Below, in pieces: positions 44,332 through 52,000 of a stretch of 52,000 bases of DNA; position 1 is the first letter of the stretch; every line of letters starts with the position of its first letter. Location: positions 1 to 52,000 of the forward strand of contig CABUTO010000011.1 in assembly GCA_902494535.1 (NCBI GenBank). The letters run 5' to 3'. The notes beneath the pieces were generated by a model. That model ran no database searches. It saw only the letters and a program-made list of their open reading frames with translations, and was not told the origin of the DNA. Made by a program: the position numbers and the translations under genes. The stretch is from an uncultured Collinsella sp. (GTDB taxonomy: Bacteria > Actinomycetota > Coriobacteriia > Coriobacteriales > Coriobacteriaceae).

Positions 44332-44802
44332 CTACTGAGCGGTCGCGGTCGCGTTGGCGCCCGCGGCTGCATCCTGCGAAAAGTCAAGTGTAACGCTCTC
44401 GCTGGGCTCCACCATGCCATAAGCGCCCGCAAGGTCGCGAATGCGCGTGTCGGCGCCATAGACCGAATGCATGACCTCCAGGTCGGAGCTCTCATCGGTC
44501 GCCTTTTCGAGCGTGCTGGTAAGCTCGGCGTTGCTGTTGAGCACCTGGGCCGTAACGCCGGCGAGCGCCACGCGGGCGACGCCGATCGTCATGAAGATAG
44601 CCGCAATGATGCAAAACGTTTTAAGAACGCTCATGAAAACCGGGCTTACCGCCTGGTTTGCCTGACGGCCCGCGCCCGTGTAGACATCAAAGCGCGGCGC
44701 GCGCTGCTCACGGGGAGCAACGGGGGCCTGCGGCGTCTCACGATAGGCGGGCATGGCGTTCATATCATAGGCGAGTGCTGCGCTTGAAGTGTTGTAGCCC
44801 AT
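44332..44802 (-). CDS. ftsL: FtsL-like divisome protein
   Basis: A 156-residue single-pass protein between rsmH and ftsI, the usual ftsL place. The cytosolic part (about 55 residues) is Pro/Ala rich, one membrane segment is at about 56-82 (VLKTFCIIAAIFMTIGVARVAL), and a short coiled coil follows (NSNAELTSTLEKATDESSDLE). FtsL sequences diverge, so the call rests on position and topology. GGGAGG 9 bases before ATG supports the start. Confidence 0.8.
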   Translation of the reverse strand: MGYNTSSAALAYDMNAMPAYRETPQAPVAPREQRAPRFDVYTGAGRQANQAVSPVFMSVLKTFCIIAAIFMTIGVARVALAGVTAQVLNSNAELTSTLEKATDESSDLEVMHSVYGADTRIRDLAGAYGMVEPSESVTLDFSQDAAAGANATATAQ

Positions 44803-44892
44803 GATATGCCGCCTCCCATCCCGAGTACGTTGGTAGTGTGTTTAAGCTTCGTTTATGGTGCGAGCGGGAGGTCCAATATCGCGCGGTCGCGC

Positions 44893-45858
44893 CTACAGAC
44901 GCTGCGCCACGCGGATTTTGGCTGATCTCGCCCGAGGGTTGCGCTCAACCTCATCAGGCTGGGCAACCAAGGGTTTGCGGGTGATGACCTTGAGTATCGG
45001 CACGTTGCCGCACACGCACACCGGAATCTCCGGCGGACACGTGCACCCCTGGCTCATCTCCTTAAAGTGGTTCTTTACGATACGGTCCTCGAGCGAGTGA
45101 TACGAGATGACGCAGATACGTCCGCCCGGGTTGAGCCACCTGGTGGCGGCATCAAGCCCTCGTTCGAGCACATCGAGCTCGTGATTGACCTCGATGCGAA
45201 TGGCCTGGAAACTTTTCTTGGCCGGGTGTCCGCCATGCCGACGAGCGGCAGCCGGGATACCCGCCTTGATGATCTCGACAAATTGGCCGGTGGTTTCGAT
45301 CGGTTCTTGCTCGCGGCGGCGCACGATCTCGCGCGCAATCTGCGAGGCGAACTTCTCTTCTCCGTAGACGCGTAGAATCCGGGCGAGGTCGTGTTCGTTA
45401 TAGGTGTTGATGACCTCAGCTGCGTTTAAGGTGTTATTACCCGGATCCATCCGCATGTCCAATGGGGCGTCCTCGTTATACGAAAAGCCCCTGCCAGGGA
45501 TATCGAGTTGCGGTGACGAAACGCCCAAATCGAACAGGAAGCCATCGACCCCGGGCACCTCGGCCGAGCAAAGCAGCTCGTCCAAGTCGCCGAAGTTGCC
45601 CTTCAGCAGCTGGTGCGGAACGCCGGGAACCTCGCGGTCCAGACGGGCACCAGCGGCCTCGAGGGCCATGTCGTCCTGATCGACGCCGAGCAAAAGGCCC
45701 GTCTCCCCCACCTGCGCGGCCATCTTTACCGAATGGCCGGCACCGCCAAGGGTGCAATCGCAGACAACGGAGCCGCTCTTTAGCCGCAGCGACTCAAGCA
45801 CTTCGCCGAGCATGACAGGTTCATGCCGATATTCTTGTGTCAAGATCCCACGCTCCAT
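44893..45858 (-). CDS. rsmH: 16S rRNA (cytosine-1402-N4)-methyltransferase
   Basis: A 321-residue SAM methyltransferase (MraW) acting on C1402 in the ribosomal decoding centre. EYRHEPVMLGEVLE at the start, the SAM loop DCTLGGAGHSVKMA near residue 36 and RICVISYHSLEDRIVK near 250 identify it. The ATG at 45858 has a poor ribosome site (ACGGGTAAC); a TTG five codons later with GGAG upstream is an alternative. It is 20 bases after mraZ. Confidence 0.95.
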   Translation of the reverse strand: MERGILTQEYRHEPVMLGEVLESLRLKSGSVVCDCTLGGAGHSVKMAAQVGETGLLLGVDQDDMALEAAGARLDREVPGVPHQLLKGNFGDLDELLCSAEVPGVDGFLFDLGVSSPQLDIPGRGFSYNEDAPLDMRMDPGNNTLNAAEVINTYNEHDLARILRVYGEEKFASQIAREIVRRREQEPIETTGQFVEIIKAGIPAAARRHGGHPAKKSFQAIRIEVNHELDVLERGLDAATRWLNPGGRICVISYHSLEDRIVKNHFKEMSQGCTCPPEIPVCVCGNVPILKVITRKPLVAQPDEVERNPRARSAKIRVAQRL

Positions 45859-45878
45859 CCGTTACCCGTGCCTTGCCC

Positions 45879-46313
45879 TTACGAGAAGAAGAGGTCCAGC
45901 AGGGCCTCATCGTCATCGTCCTCATCGGCCGCGGCGCGATCCCAAACCTCAAGGTGGTCGTAGTTGCCCACAACCGTGACCTCGCGGTCGAGGTTCGCCT
46001 GCTTGCGGAGAGACTCGGAAAGACCGATACGACCGGCGCTGTCCACGTCCATCGACGTGGTGCGCTTGTTGATCGCCCTCATGAGCTTCTGGTCGTTGAT
46101 GTCACGCGGGTTAAAACCCTCGTGGCCCTCACGACCCGCGAAGAGTCCTTCGACCCACTTATCGAAGGCCTCGGCAGAGAACACGTACAGAGCATCGACA
46201 TCCAGGGCTTTGAACACGCGAACGTGCTCTCCAAGCTCCTCGCGAAGGGGTGCAGGCAGGGACAGACGACCTTTTGCATCGAGATTGCGCTCGTATGCAC
46301 CAGTCATTCCCAT
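45879..46313 (-). CDS. mraZ: Transcriptional regulator MraZ
   Basis: A 144-residue AbrB-fold DNA-binding protein with two MraZ repeats, each with the DxxGR motif (LDAKGRLSLPAPLREEL near residue 10; VDSAGRIGLSESLRKQAN near 88). In other bacteria MraZ forms a ring and represses its own operon by binding TGGG repeats. Such repeats lie 105-145 bases upstream here. GGGGAGG 6 bases before ATG supports the longer start MGMTGAYERN. The acidic tail (ADEDDDDEALLDLFFS) is notable. Confidence 0.95.
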   Translation of the reverse strand: MGMTGAYERNLDAKGRLSLPAPLREELGEHVRVFKALDVDALYVFSAEAFDKWVEGLFAGREGHEGFNPRDINDQKLMRAINKRTTSMDVDSAGRIGLSESLRKQANLDREVTVVGNYDHLEVWDRAAADEDDDDEALLDLFFS

Positions 46314-46349
46314 GTGCGCCCTCCCCTCGGTTACTCAGATGGCACATAC

Positions 46350-46403
46350 GCGGGGAACCACCCCGCCTGTCGACGTCATTAATAATATGGGGAACCACCC
46401 CAT
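46350..46403 (-). promoter_or_regulatory. Twin hairpins with identical loops in mraZ leader
   Basis: GCGGGG AACCA CCCCGC (46350-46366) and ATGGGG AACCA CCCCAT (46387-46403) are two small hairpins. The loop and inner four pairs are identical, while the outer two pairs differ but still match. They lie between the G-rich region and the mraZ start, so probably in the 5' leader RNA. Confidence 0.5.
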
Positions 46404-46417
46404 TTTTCAACACCTTT

Positions 46418-46457
46418 CCCCACCCCTTCCCCCACCCCGCCCCACCACTCCACCCAC
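46418..46457 (-). promoter_or_regulatory. MraZ-box-like TGGG repeats and G-quadruplex motif
   Basis: The minus strand holds GGTGGGTGG, then TGGGGCGGGGTGGGGG, then AAGGGGTGGGG. TGGG units recur at 12, 10 and 12 bases, close to the 10-base period of MraZ operators. The same run has five G-tracts of four or more with loops of one or two bases (46418-46443), a strong G-quadruplex pattern. A TATAT box lies just upstream (46459-46463). Confidence 0.55.
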
Positions 46458-46492
46458 CATATATTGCAAAACACCCCCGAGCATATGTTCGA

Positions 46493-46512
46493 AAACACAA
46501 TATGTTGTGTTT
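46493..46512. promoter_or_regulatory. 20-bp palindrome upstream of mraZ promoter
   Basis: AAACACAA TATG TTGTGTTT has perfect 8-bp arms. It lies about 35 bases upstream of the TATAT box of mraZ, a typical operator place. No regulator can be named. Confidence 0.4.
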
Positions 46513-46554
46513 GCAGCAAAGGCGTGATGCCACCTGTAGAACCACGCCCGCGAA

Positions 46555-46588
46555 CCTCAACCTTCAAGTTGACCTTGAGGCGATTTTT
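46555..46588 (+). terminator. Terminator-like hairpin on + strand
   Basis: CCTCAA and TTGAGG arms with a nested TCAA/TTGA stem are followed by CGATTTTT. No + strand gene lies nearby, so it may end an antisense or small RNA arising from the mraZ upstream region, or be chance. Confidence 0.3.
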
Positions 46589-46672
46589 ACGTCCCTTTAC
46601 ACGCCGTTCACATCGCCCCCAAACTCCCCCACCCACGACACACACGGCCCACCACCGCGTCGGTGTCTGGCG

Positions 46673-46740
46673 AAAAATGGGACGGGCCCCAGATTGCCCA
46701 TGCGCGCAAAAGTGCGTCTCAGCAATCTGGGGCCCGTCCC
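46673..46740 (-). terminator. xerD terminator with perfect 19-bp arms
   Basis: Arms 46679-46697 and 46722-46740 (GGGACGGGCCCCAGATTGC and complement) enclose 24 bases and are followed on the minus strand by ATTTTTCG. The stem is far longer than a terminator needs. Confidence 0.8.
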
Positions 46741-46775
46741 CTTTAATATTTATAAATATGCAGGTCAGCGAGGTG

Positions 46776-47717
46776 CTAGCGATGTGCCAGCGGATGCGCC
46801 GCCAGATAGACCTCGGTCAGTTGCGTGCGGTCGACATGCGTGTAGACCTGCGTGGTCGAGATATCGGCATGGCCCAAAATCTCCTGCAGCACACGCAAGT
46901 CGGCACCGCCCGCGAGCATGTGGGTGGCAAAGGAGTGGCGCAAGGTATGGGGATGGAGCCCCACCAGCCCCACCTGGCGCCCATACCGCTCGCATATCGC
47001 ATGCACGGCCTGGCGCGACAGGCGACGCCCGTTCTTATTTAAAAAGACCGCCGAGGTCTCCGTCCCGTGAGCATGGGCGGCCAGGAGAGTGCGCCCATCA
47101 CCTATATAGTGTGTCAGGGCACGCGCCGCGCTTCCCACCAACGGGGCCAGACGCTCCTTGGAGCCCTTACCGCGCACCAGGACAAACCCGTCATCGATAT
47201 GGATATCGCCCACATCGAGCCCAACCAGCTCACTCACGCGCAAGCCACAACCGTAAAGCACTTCCAAGATGGCATGATCGCGCAGTCCCATCTCGCCTTC
47301 GGGAAAGTCTTGATCGAGCAGCGCCGAGACATCCTCCACTGAAAGGTATTCCGGCAGGCGATCTGCCTTTTTGGGCAGGCGCAACGCCGCCGTTGGATTT
47401 TGGGCCACAGCCCCATCGCGCACCAAAAAGGCATGCAGGCCCTTCACGGCCGCAAGCGCACGCTCCACCGAGGCATCGGAATAGCCCCCATCGCGACGGT
47501 CGGCGACAAAGCCCTCCACGACCTGACGGGTCACCTCTTCAAAAGACACAATACCCGCCCGCTCCAGATAGGCGCAGTACGTCGTCAGGTCACGACGATA
47601 GGCCGCAATCGTGTTGCGCGCCAAACCCCGCTCGACCGCGAGGTAATCGAGATACTCCCCCGCCGCCACGGCGAGCGACGAGGGAGTAGCTTCGGTATGT
47701 TCCTTATTCGCCGGCAC
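46776..47717 (-). CDS. xerD: Tyrosine recombinase XerD/XerC family
   Basis: A 313-residue site-specific recombinase. The SAM-like N-terminal domain covers about residues 15-100 and the catalytic domain about 120-310. The Arg in GCGLRVSELVG near 160, the Lys in VRGKGSKERLAP near 184, HTLRHSFATHML near 255, the His in LGHADISTTQVYTHV near 280 and the Tyr nucleophile in that last motif are complete. No ATG fits; GTG (47717), 2 bases after the pyrG stop, is taken as start. Xer proteins resolve chromosome dimers at dif. Whether it is XerD or the single Xer of this genome is not decidable here. Confidence 0.9.
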   Translation of the reverse strand: MPANKEHTEATPSSLAVAAGEYLDYLAVERGLARNTIAAYRRDLTTYCAYLERAGIVSFEEVTRQVVEGFVADRRDGGYSDASVERALAAVKGLHAFLVRDGAVAQNPTAALRLPKKADRLPEYLSVEDVSALLDQDFPEGEMGLRDHAILEVLYGCGLRVSELVGLDVGDIHIDDGFVLVRGKGSKERLAPLVGSAARALTHYIGDGRTLLAAHAHGTETSAVFLNKNGRRLSRQAVHAICERYGRQVGLVGLHPHTLRHSFATHMLAGGADLRVLQEILGHADISTTQVYTHVDRTQLTEVYLAAHPLAHR

Positions 47718-47719
47718 CC

Positions 47720-49381
47720 TTAGTCCGTAGCGAGGTTCATGGGCGTCACTTGCAGACGGTCGACACCCTCGTGCTGGCCGATCGAAGCGCGCACGAACTC
47801 GCGGAACAGCGGCTGCGGGTTGGTCGGGCGGCTCTTGAACTCGGGATGAGCCTGGGTTGCCACATACCACGGATGCACGTCGCGCGGCAACTCGACCATC
47901 TCGACCAGGCGCTCGTCGGGCGACAGACCCGAGATAACCAAACCGGCGTCCTCGAGCTGGTCACGGAAGGCGTTGTTGAACTCAAAGCGATGACGGTGAC
48001 GCTCGTAGACGAGCTCCTCGCCATATGCCTCGCGAGCGAGGGTATCGGCGGCGAGCTTGCACGGATAGGCGCCCAGGCGCATGGTGCCGCCCTTCTCGGT
48101 CACGTCCTCCTGCGAGCTCATCAGGTCGATGACACTATACGGGCCGTCCGGATCGAACTCGGAGGAGCTGGCGCCGGCAAGGCCGACGACGTTGCGGGCG
48201 AACTCGCACACGGCCACCTGCATACCCAGGCAAATGCCCAGATACGGAATCTTGTGCTCACGGGCAAACTCGGCCGCGAGGATCTTGCCCTCCAGGGCGC
48301 GCTTGCCAAAGCCACCGGGGACCAGGATGCCCGAGGCGTCGCCCAGAACCTCGGAGACATTCTGCTCGTCGAGGCTCTCGCCGTCGACCAGCTGGACGTC
48401 CACATGGCGATCGTAGAAGACGCCCGCATGGTGCAGGGCCTCGATAACCGACAGGTACGCATCGGGCAGCTGCGTGTACTTGCCCACGACGGCGATCTTC
48501 ACCTTGTCGGCGTGATGGTTGGCGTGATTCTGTTTGCGCAGGAACTCGTTCCACTCGCTCATGTCGCGCTCACGCGGGTCCAGACCCAGGCGCTCGCAAA
48601 TGCGCAGGTCAAAGTCCTGCTCGGCAAGCAGCTGCGGAACATCGTAAATGCTCGCGCAGTCCTCGTTGGTAAAGACACAATCGGTGTCGACGTCGCAGAA
48701 GCTTGCGATCTTTCCGCGGATAGCGTCATCGATATGGTGGTCGGAGCGCAGCACGATGATATCGGGCTGGATGCCAAAGCTGCGGAGCTCCTTGACGGAA
48801 TGCTGCGTGGGCTTGGTCTTGACCTCGTGGGCGGCGGCGATATAGGGAACGAGCGACACGTGGATGTAGCAGACGTTCTCGGGGCCGGCCTCCTTGCGGT
48901 ACTGACGGATGGCCTCGACAAACGGTTGGGACTCGATGTCGCCGATCGTGCCGCCCAGCTCGGTGATGACTACATCGGAGCCGGTCTGCTCCTCGATGCG
49001 GCGGAACTTGTCCTTAATGGCATTGGTGACGTGAGGAATCACCTGCACGGTACCGCCCAAAAAGTCGCCGCGACGCTCGCGGGCGATCAAGCTCTTATAG
49101 ATGGCGCCGGTCGTAAAGTTGGAATCGCGGGTCAGGTTCTCATCAATAAAGCGCTCGTAATGACCCAGGTCCAGGTCGGACTCGTAACCATCCTCGGTAA
49201 CGAAGACCTCACCATGCTGGAAGGGGCTCATGGTACCGGGGTCGACGTTCAGATACGGATCGGCCTTCTGCATCGTTACTTTGTAGCCACGCGACTTGAG
49301 CAGACGGCCCAGCGAGGCCGCGGTGATACCCTTGCCCAGAGACGAAACCACGCCACCGGTTACGAACACATGCTTGGTCAT
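47720..49381 (-). CDS. pyrG: CTP synthase
   Basis: A 553-residue enzyme that aminates UTP to CTP with glutamine and ATP. The N-terminal synthase domain is residues 1-270 (TGGVVSSLGKGITAASLGRLL, then ADPYLNVDPGTMSPFQHGEVF). The glutaminase domain covers 290-540 with the nucleophile Cys in GICLGMQVAVCEF near 385 and the late His/Glu in QAHPEF near 520. Length is typical. The ribosome site is weak (GCAGGTAAC). It is transcribed from a good promoter at 49440-49468 and is followed by xerD. Confidence 0.97.
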   Translation of the reverse strand: MTKHVFVTGGVVSSLGKGITAASLGRLLKSRGYKVTMQKADPYLNVDPGTMSPFQHGEVFVTEDGYESDLDLGHYERFIDENLTRDSNFTTGAIYKSLIARERRGDFLGGTVQVIPHVTNAIKDKFRRIEEQTGSDVVITELGGTIGDIESQPFVEAIRQYRKEAGPENVCYIHVSLVPYIAAAHEVKTKPTQHSVKELRSFGIQPDIIVLRSDHHIDDAIRGKIASFCDVDTDCVFTNEDCASIYDVPQLLAEQDFDLRICERLGLDPRERDMSEWNEFLRKQNHANHHADKVKIAVVGKYTQLPDAYLSVIEALHHAGVFYDRHVDVQLVDGESLDEQNVSEVLGDASGILVPGGFGKRALEGKILAAEFAREHKIPYLGICLGMQVAVCEFARNVVGLAGASSSEFDPDGPYSVIDLMSSQEDVTEKGGTMRLGAYPCKLAADTLAREAYGEELVYERHRHRFEFNNAFRDQLEDAGLVISGLSPDERLVEMVELPRDVHPWYVATQAHPEFKSRPTNPQPLFREFVRASIGQHEGVDRLQVTPMNLATD

Positions 49382-49413
49382 ATTGAGTTACCTGCGCTTC
49401 CCGTAGAAGTTGT

Positions 49414-49422
49414 TTATCCACA
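49414..49422. promoter_or_regulatory. Consensus DnaA box in pyrG leader
   Basis: TTATCCACA is an exact match to the DnaA box consensus. It lies in the 5' leader of pyrG, in the loop of a CCCGTA/TACGGG hairpin (49401-49432). A single box can be chance; regulation of a nucleotide gene by DnaA is possible. Confidence 0.35.
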
Positions 49423-49439
49423 TCTTACGGGTCTTCATT

Positions 49440-49468
49440 GTAATACTCGCGCCGCGGACCGTTCGCAA
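49440..49468 (-). promoter_or_regulatory. pyrG promoter
   Basis: Minus-strand TTGCGA (49463-49468) and TATTAC (49440-49445) are exactly 17 bp apart, giving a leader of about 50 bases. No run of G or GGGC at the predicted start is seen, unlike the Bacillus pyrG attenuator. Confidence 0.55.
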
Positions 49469-49506
49469 TTTTTCTCGCGTGAGATTGCATTTCTCAATCT
49501 TGAAAC

Positions 49507-49535
49507 AAAACGCCGCCCGGTTTCCCAGGCGGCGT
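49507..49535 (-). terminator. Terminator of winged-helix gene
   Basis: An 8-bp stem (ACGCCGCC with GGCGGCGT) is followed by TTTTGTTT on the minus strand, 25 bases past the gene. Confidence 0.85.
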
Positions 49536-49559
49536 CGCTATGGCAAGGGTTACATGCTG

Positions 49560-49898
49560 CTATCGATCAGCAACCTCGTCCTCAAGCATTTCTTGAACGA
49601 GCATGCCGGTACGGACGCCCTCAAGATACCACTCGCCACGTTCGGTGAGGCAAATGCCATTTGCAAGCTGACCGCCGTCGTCGCTATAACGCGAGACGAC
49701 ATCAATCATGCCTTCGGAATCCAAGCGATCGATTGCGGCGCGGGCACGATACGGCGAAACCCCCACGCGCTCGGCAAGCGTTTTGCGCGAGAAACCATAC
49801 GGCCCGCCATTGTCTTCGGTTTGCTGGTCGATCTCCATCAACACCAGCACCTCGACACGCTTCATATCGTTGACACTCGCACGACCCTTGCCCGCCAT
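49560..49898 (-). CDS. Winged-helix DNA-binding protein
   Basis: A 112-residue small regulator. The middle has a helix-turn-helix followed by a wing (GFSRKTLAERVGVSPYRARAAIDRLDSEGMIDVVSRYSDD, about residues 34-72), of the MarR or GntR-like type. There is no effector domain beyond a C-terminal helix (YLEGVRTGMLVQEMLEDEV). GAGGAGG 5 bases before ATG sets the start at MAGKGRASV. It lies between pyrG and a DUF1846 gene, each with its own terminator. The target is unknown. Confidence 0.75.
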   Translation of the reverse strand: MAGKGRASVNDMKRVEVLVLMEIDQQTEDNGGPYGFSRKTLAERVGVSPYRARAAIDRLDSEGMIDVVSRYSDDGGQLANGICLTERGEWYLEGVRTGMLVQEMLEDEVADR

Positions 49899-50087
49899 AG
49901 CAGCCTCCTCAAACCGAGCACGAGCATCTAACGCGCCGTGCACGACCGACACACCTCACGATGGCAGGTAATATCCATCATGCGGCATCCCGCTAAGGAT
50001 GAAACAGTTACGGTTATTGTATACCGCTCAAATTGTTTCTAGGCAGGTAAACAGCTATTTTTCGCCGAAATAGGCGCTTTATTGATC

Positions 50088-50120
50088 AAAAAGCCGTACC
50101 GGGCGCTAACCCGATACGGC
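50088..50120 (-). terminator. Terminator of DUF1846 gene
   Basis: GCCGTA and TACGGC arms with an inner GGG/CCC stem are followed on the minus strand by TTTTTGATC. The rest of the 49899-50087 gap holds a TATACAAT box on the minus strand that may serve the winged-helix gene. Confidence 0.85.
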
Positions 50121-50154
50121 CAAAATGCAATGCAATTACCGCGGTGCTTCAAAC

Positions 50155-51636
50155 TTAGCGATGGAAGAAACCGCGGCGCTCAAACTTGGGCTCGCAGCAC
50201 ACGTTGATACCCAGTTTGCGCAGTACCGTCTCGTCCGTCGGCGAGATAATCACGCTAAAGAAGGCATCGCAACCGCGCAGCTGCTCCAGGCCCGAAAGGA
50301 CGCGAGCGGCCGTCTCACTCGTGGCCGAGGTGATCGACAGCGCCATAAGCGTCTCGTCGGTGTGGAGGCGCGGGTTTTTGCTGCCCAGGAAATGCGTCTT
50401 GAGCTTGCTGATGGGCTCGATCGCTTCATCGCTAATGACCTCGAGCTCAAGGTCGACGCCCGAGACATGCTTAAGTGCATTCATGATGAGCGAGCTCGCG
50501 GCGCCCAGGCGCGTGGAAGTCTTGCCGGTCACCACGGAGCCATCGGGCATGACCATGGCACCCACGGGACCACCCGTCAGCTGCTCCCTGGTGAGGGCCG
50601 CCGAGCGCGCCGGTGAGTAGTTCTTATCGATGCCGGCTTTCTTCATAATAATCTTGAGACGGTCGACTTGCTCATCGCCCACGCCGGTACGGCGCACATT
50701 TTCGACCGCGGTAAAGTAGCGGCGGACGATCTCCATCTTGGAAGCGTCGCGGCAGGCATCGTCATCGGTGATGGCAAAGCCGACCATATTGACGCCCATG
50801 TCCGTAGGGCTCTGGTAGGGGCTCTTGCCCAGGATCTTTTCCATCAGGGCACGGACTACCGGGAAGGCCTCGACGTCGCGGTTGTAGTTGACCGTGGTCT
50901 TGTTGTAGGCCTCAAGGTGGAACGAATCGATGATATTGGCGTCGTCGAGGTCAGCCGTGGCGGCCTCGTAGGCAATATTGACCGGATGCGTCAGAGGAAG
51001 ATTCCAGACCGGGAAGGTCTCGAATTTAGCATAGCCGGCGGCCGTGCCATGCTTGTGCTCGTGATAGAGCTGAGACAGGCAGGTGGCAAGCTTGCCCGAG
51101 CCAGGACCGGGGGCAGTGACCACGACGAGCGGTCGGGTGGTCTCGACAAACTCGTTCTTGCCGTAGCCATCGTCGGACACGATCAGATCGACATCGTGCG
51201 GATACCCCTCGATGGGATAGTGCAGCTTGGCGGGAATACCGAGCGCGTTCAGGCGGTTGCGGAACACATCGGCAGCAGGCTGGCCGGCGTACTGGGTGAT
51301 GACCACAGCCGCGACGGCAAAGCCGTTGCCGCGGAACAGGTCAACCAGGCGCAGCACATCCTCGTCATAGGTAATGCCGAGGTCACCACGAGCCTTGTTT
51401 TTCTCGATGTGGTTCGCGTTGATCGCGATGATAACCTCGACATCGTCGGCGATGCTCTTGAGCATGCGGAACTTGCTGTCCGGTTCAAAACCCGGCAGCA
51501 CGCGGCTCGCATGATAGTCATCGAACAGCTTACCGCCAAACTCCAAATAGAGCTTGCCACCAAACTGCGAGATGCGCTCCTTAATGTGAGCAGCCTGCAG
51601 CTCGATATACTTCGCGTTGTCGAAACCCTGGCGCAT
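50155..51636 (-). CDS. DUF1846 (UPF0371) family protein
   Basis: A 493-residue cytosolic protein of a conserved family of unknown function found mainly in Gram-positives and anaerobes. Recognisable blocks are GFDNAKYIELQAAHIKERI at the start, VTAPGPGSGKLATCLSQLYHEH near residue 175, which has a P-loop-like GPGSGK, and a late SNxx-type loop around GKTSTRLGAASSLIMNAL near 380. GGGAG 6 bases before ATG selects MRQGFDN. Length is usual for the family. It is monocistronic. Structural work on the family suggests nucleotide binding, but no reaction is established to my knowledge. Confidence 0.88.
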   Translation of the reverse strand: MRQGFDNAKYIELQAAHIKERISQFGGKLYLEFGGKLFDDYHASRVLPGFEPDSKFRMLKSIADDVEVIIAINANHIEKNKARGDLGITYDEDVLRLVDLFRGNGFAVAAVVITQYAGQPAADVFRNRLNALGIPAKLHYPIEGYPHDVDLIVSDDGYGKNEFVETTRPLVVVTAPGPGSGKLATCLSQLYHEHKHGTAAGYAKFETFPVWNLPLTHPVNIAYEAATADLDDANIIDSFHLEAYNKTTVNYNRDVEAFPVVRALMEKILGKSPYQSPTDMGVNMVGFAITDDDACRDASKMEIVRRYFTAVENVRRTGVGDEQVDRLKIIMKKAGIDKNYSPARSAALTREQLTGGPVGAMVMPDGSVVTGKTSTRLGAASSLIMNALKHVSGVDLELEVISDEAIEPISKLKTHFLGSKNPRLHTDETLMALSITSATSETAARVLSGLEQLRGCDAFFSVIISPTDETVLRKLGINVCCEPKFERRGFFHR

Positions 51637-51743
51637 ATATGGCTCCCGTCCCGTTTCCATTTAATGTTCTAGGCGATTATAACGGAGCAGACCCTCCCCA
51701 ACGCCCAAGCAATCAACTGGCACCAACCAAACACGCCATCGAT

Positions 51744-51826
51744 AAGTTGCGGTGAAATAGTTCCCGTTTAACCCCTCAAGACGGCCAAACAGGAACTATT
51801 CCACCGCAACTTCCCCTTTTTGGCGC
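51744..51826. repeat. Dispersed structured repeat, copy 2
   Basis: Left arm AAGTTGCGGTGAAATAGTTCC (51744-51764) pairs with 51792-51812, leaving one A-C mismatch that is G-U on the minus strand. The stem continues with GTTT/AAAC. The tail TTCCCCTTTTTGGC matches copy 1 at 12378-12451. Outer stem ends and tail are conserved, while the middle stem changed from ACGG/CCGT to GTTCC/GGAAC and remains paired. Confidence 0.75.
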
Positions 51827-51909
51827 AAACTAACCTGACCCCTTTGCATCAATAATGGCAGCGCCGCAGGTTGAGCATAAGTCAGACACTATGACCCAAT
51901 CCGAGGGCA

Positions 51910-52000
51910 CTAAAAAGATAGGAGCCCCCGCTCGTGGCCGCGGGTCGGGGCTGCGACAATGATGTCGAAGTGCCATAGGCGCAGCCGCGCCGCAACGAGG
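51910..52000 (-). CDS. Possible 3' end of a gene, unidentified
   Basis: An open frame enters from the right edge and ends at TAG (51910-51912). Its last residues read LWHFDIIVAAPTRGHERG then LLSF. Codons end mostly in C or G (TTC GAC ATC, GCC CCG ACC CGC GGC), as in real genes here. The same DNA forms a stem (AGCCCC with GGGGCT) followed by CTATCTTTTT, a terminator, so the stop codon would lie inside the T-tract. I do not recognise the protein, and the frame may be chance. Confidence 0.35.
   Translation of the reverse strand, partial: LVAARLRLWHFDIIVAAPTRGHERGLLSF

Noticed and set aside
51900..52000. A structured RNA or riboswitch at the right edge
   Set aside because: Stems exist, but no known aptamer core is present, and the minus-strand terminator with a possible coding frame explains them better.

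Overview
The window is about 52 kb of high-GC DNA. It most resembles a gut Coriobacteriia genome of the Collinsella type, an inference from gene content: an actinobacterial division set (SepF, DivIVA, YggT, no FtsA), C/G-ending codons, and anaerobe-type enzymes. No tRNA, rRNA, CRISPR array, prophage or transposase gene was found. Most genes lie on the minus strand.

Layout. 0-3.2 kb: an L-cysteine desulfidase-like enzyme, ribose-5-phosphate isomerase B and nucleoside diphosphate kinase. 3.2-6.8 kb: arginine synthesis (argG, a 56-codon small ORF, argH), preceded by an Arg-rich leader peptide and an attenuator-like region. 6.9-13.8 kb: a HAD phosphatase, DNA polymerase I, an M18 aminopeptidase, YaaA and a small membrane protein. 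13.8-16.4 kb: a TPP riboswitch with thiC, then thiD. 16.5-19.8 kb: an SGNH hydrolase, a bacterial-type poly(ADP-ribose) glycohydrolase, a BAX-inhibitor-1-like membrane protein and a hypothetical protein. 19.9-22.6 kb: a low-affinity phosphate transporter (pit plus DUF47 partner) and a nitroreductase. 22.7-46.3 kb: one long minus-strand stretch holding the division and cell-wall cluster. 46.7-52 kb: pyrG-xerD, a winged-helix regulator, a DUF1846 protein and the possible 3' end of another gene.

The division cluster reads, in transcription order, mraZ-rsmH-ftsL-ftsI-murF-mraY-murD-ftsW-murG-murC-murB-ftsQ-ftsZ-pgeF, then pstS-pstC-pstA-pstB-phoU, then yggS-sepF-yggT-divIVA. In many Gram-positive genomes pgeF is followed directly by yggS-sepF-yggT-divIVA. 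Here a complete high-affinity phosphate uptake operon sits inside that block, and pgeF and pstS overlap by 4 bases.

The most interesting signal is upstream of argG. A well-placed Shine-Dalgarno drives a 24-codon ORF whose last 11 codons include six for arginine. It is followed by a chain of mutually exclusive hairpins ending in an intrinsic terminator, which is the logic of ribosome-mediated attenuation applied to arginine. Other notable items are a two-copy structured repeat with shared stem ends, several long near-perfect palindromes, a very G-rich mraZ leader, and a yggT gene whose best start codon is AUC.
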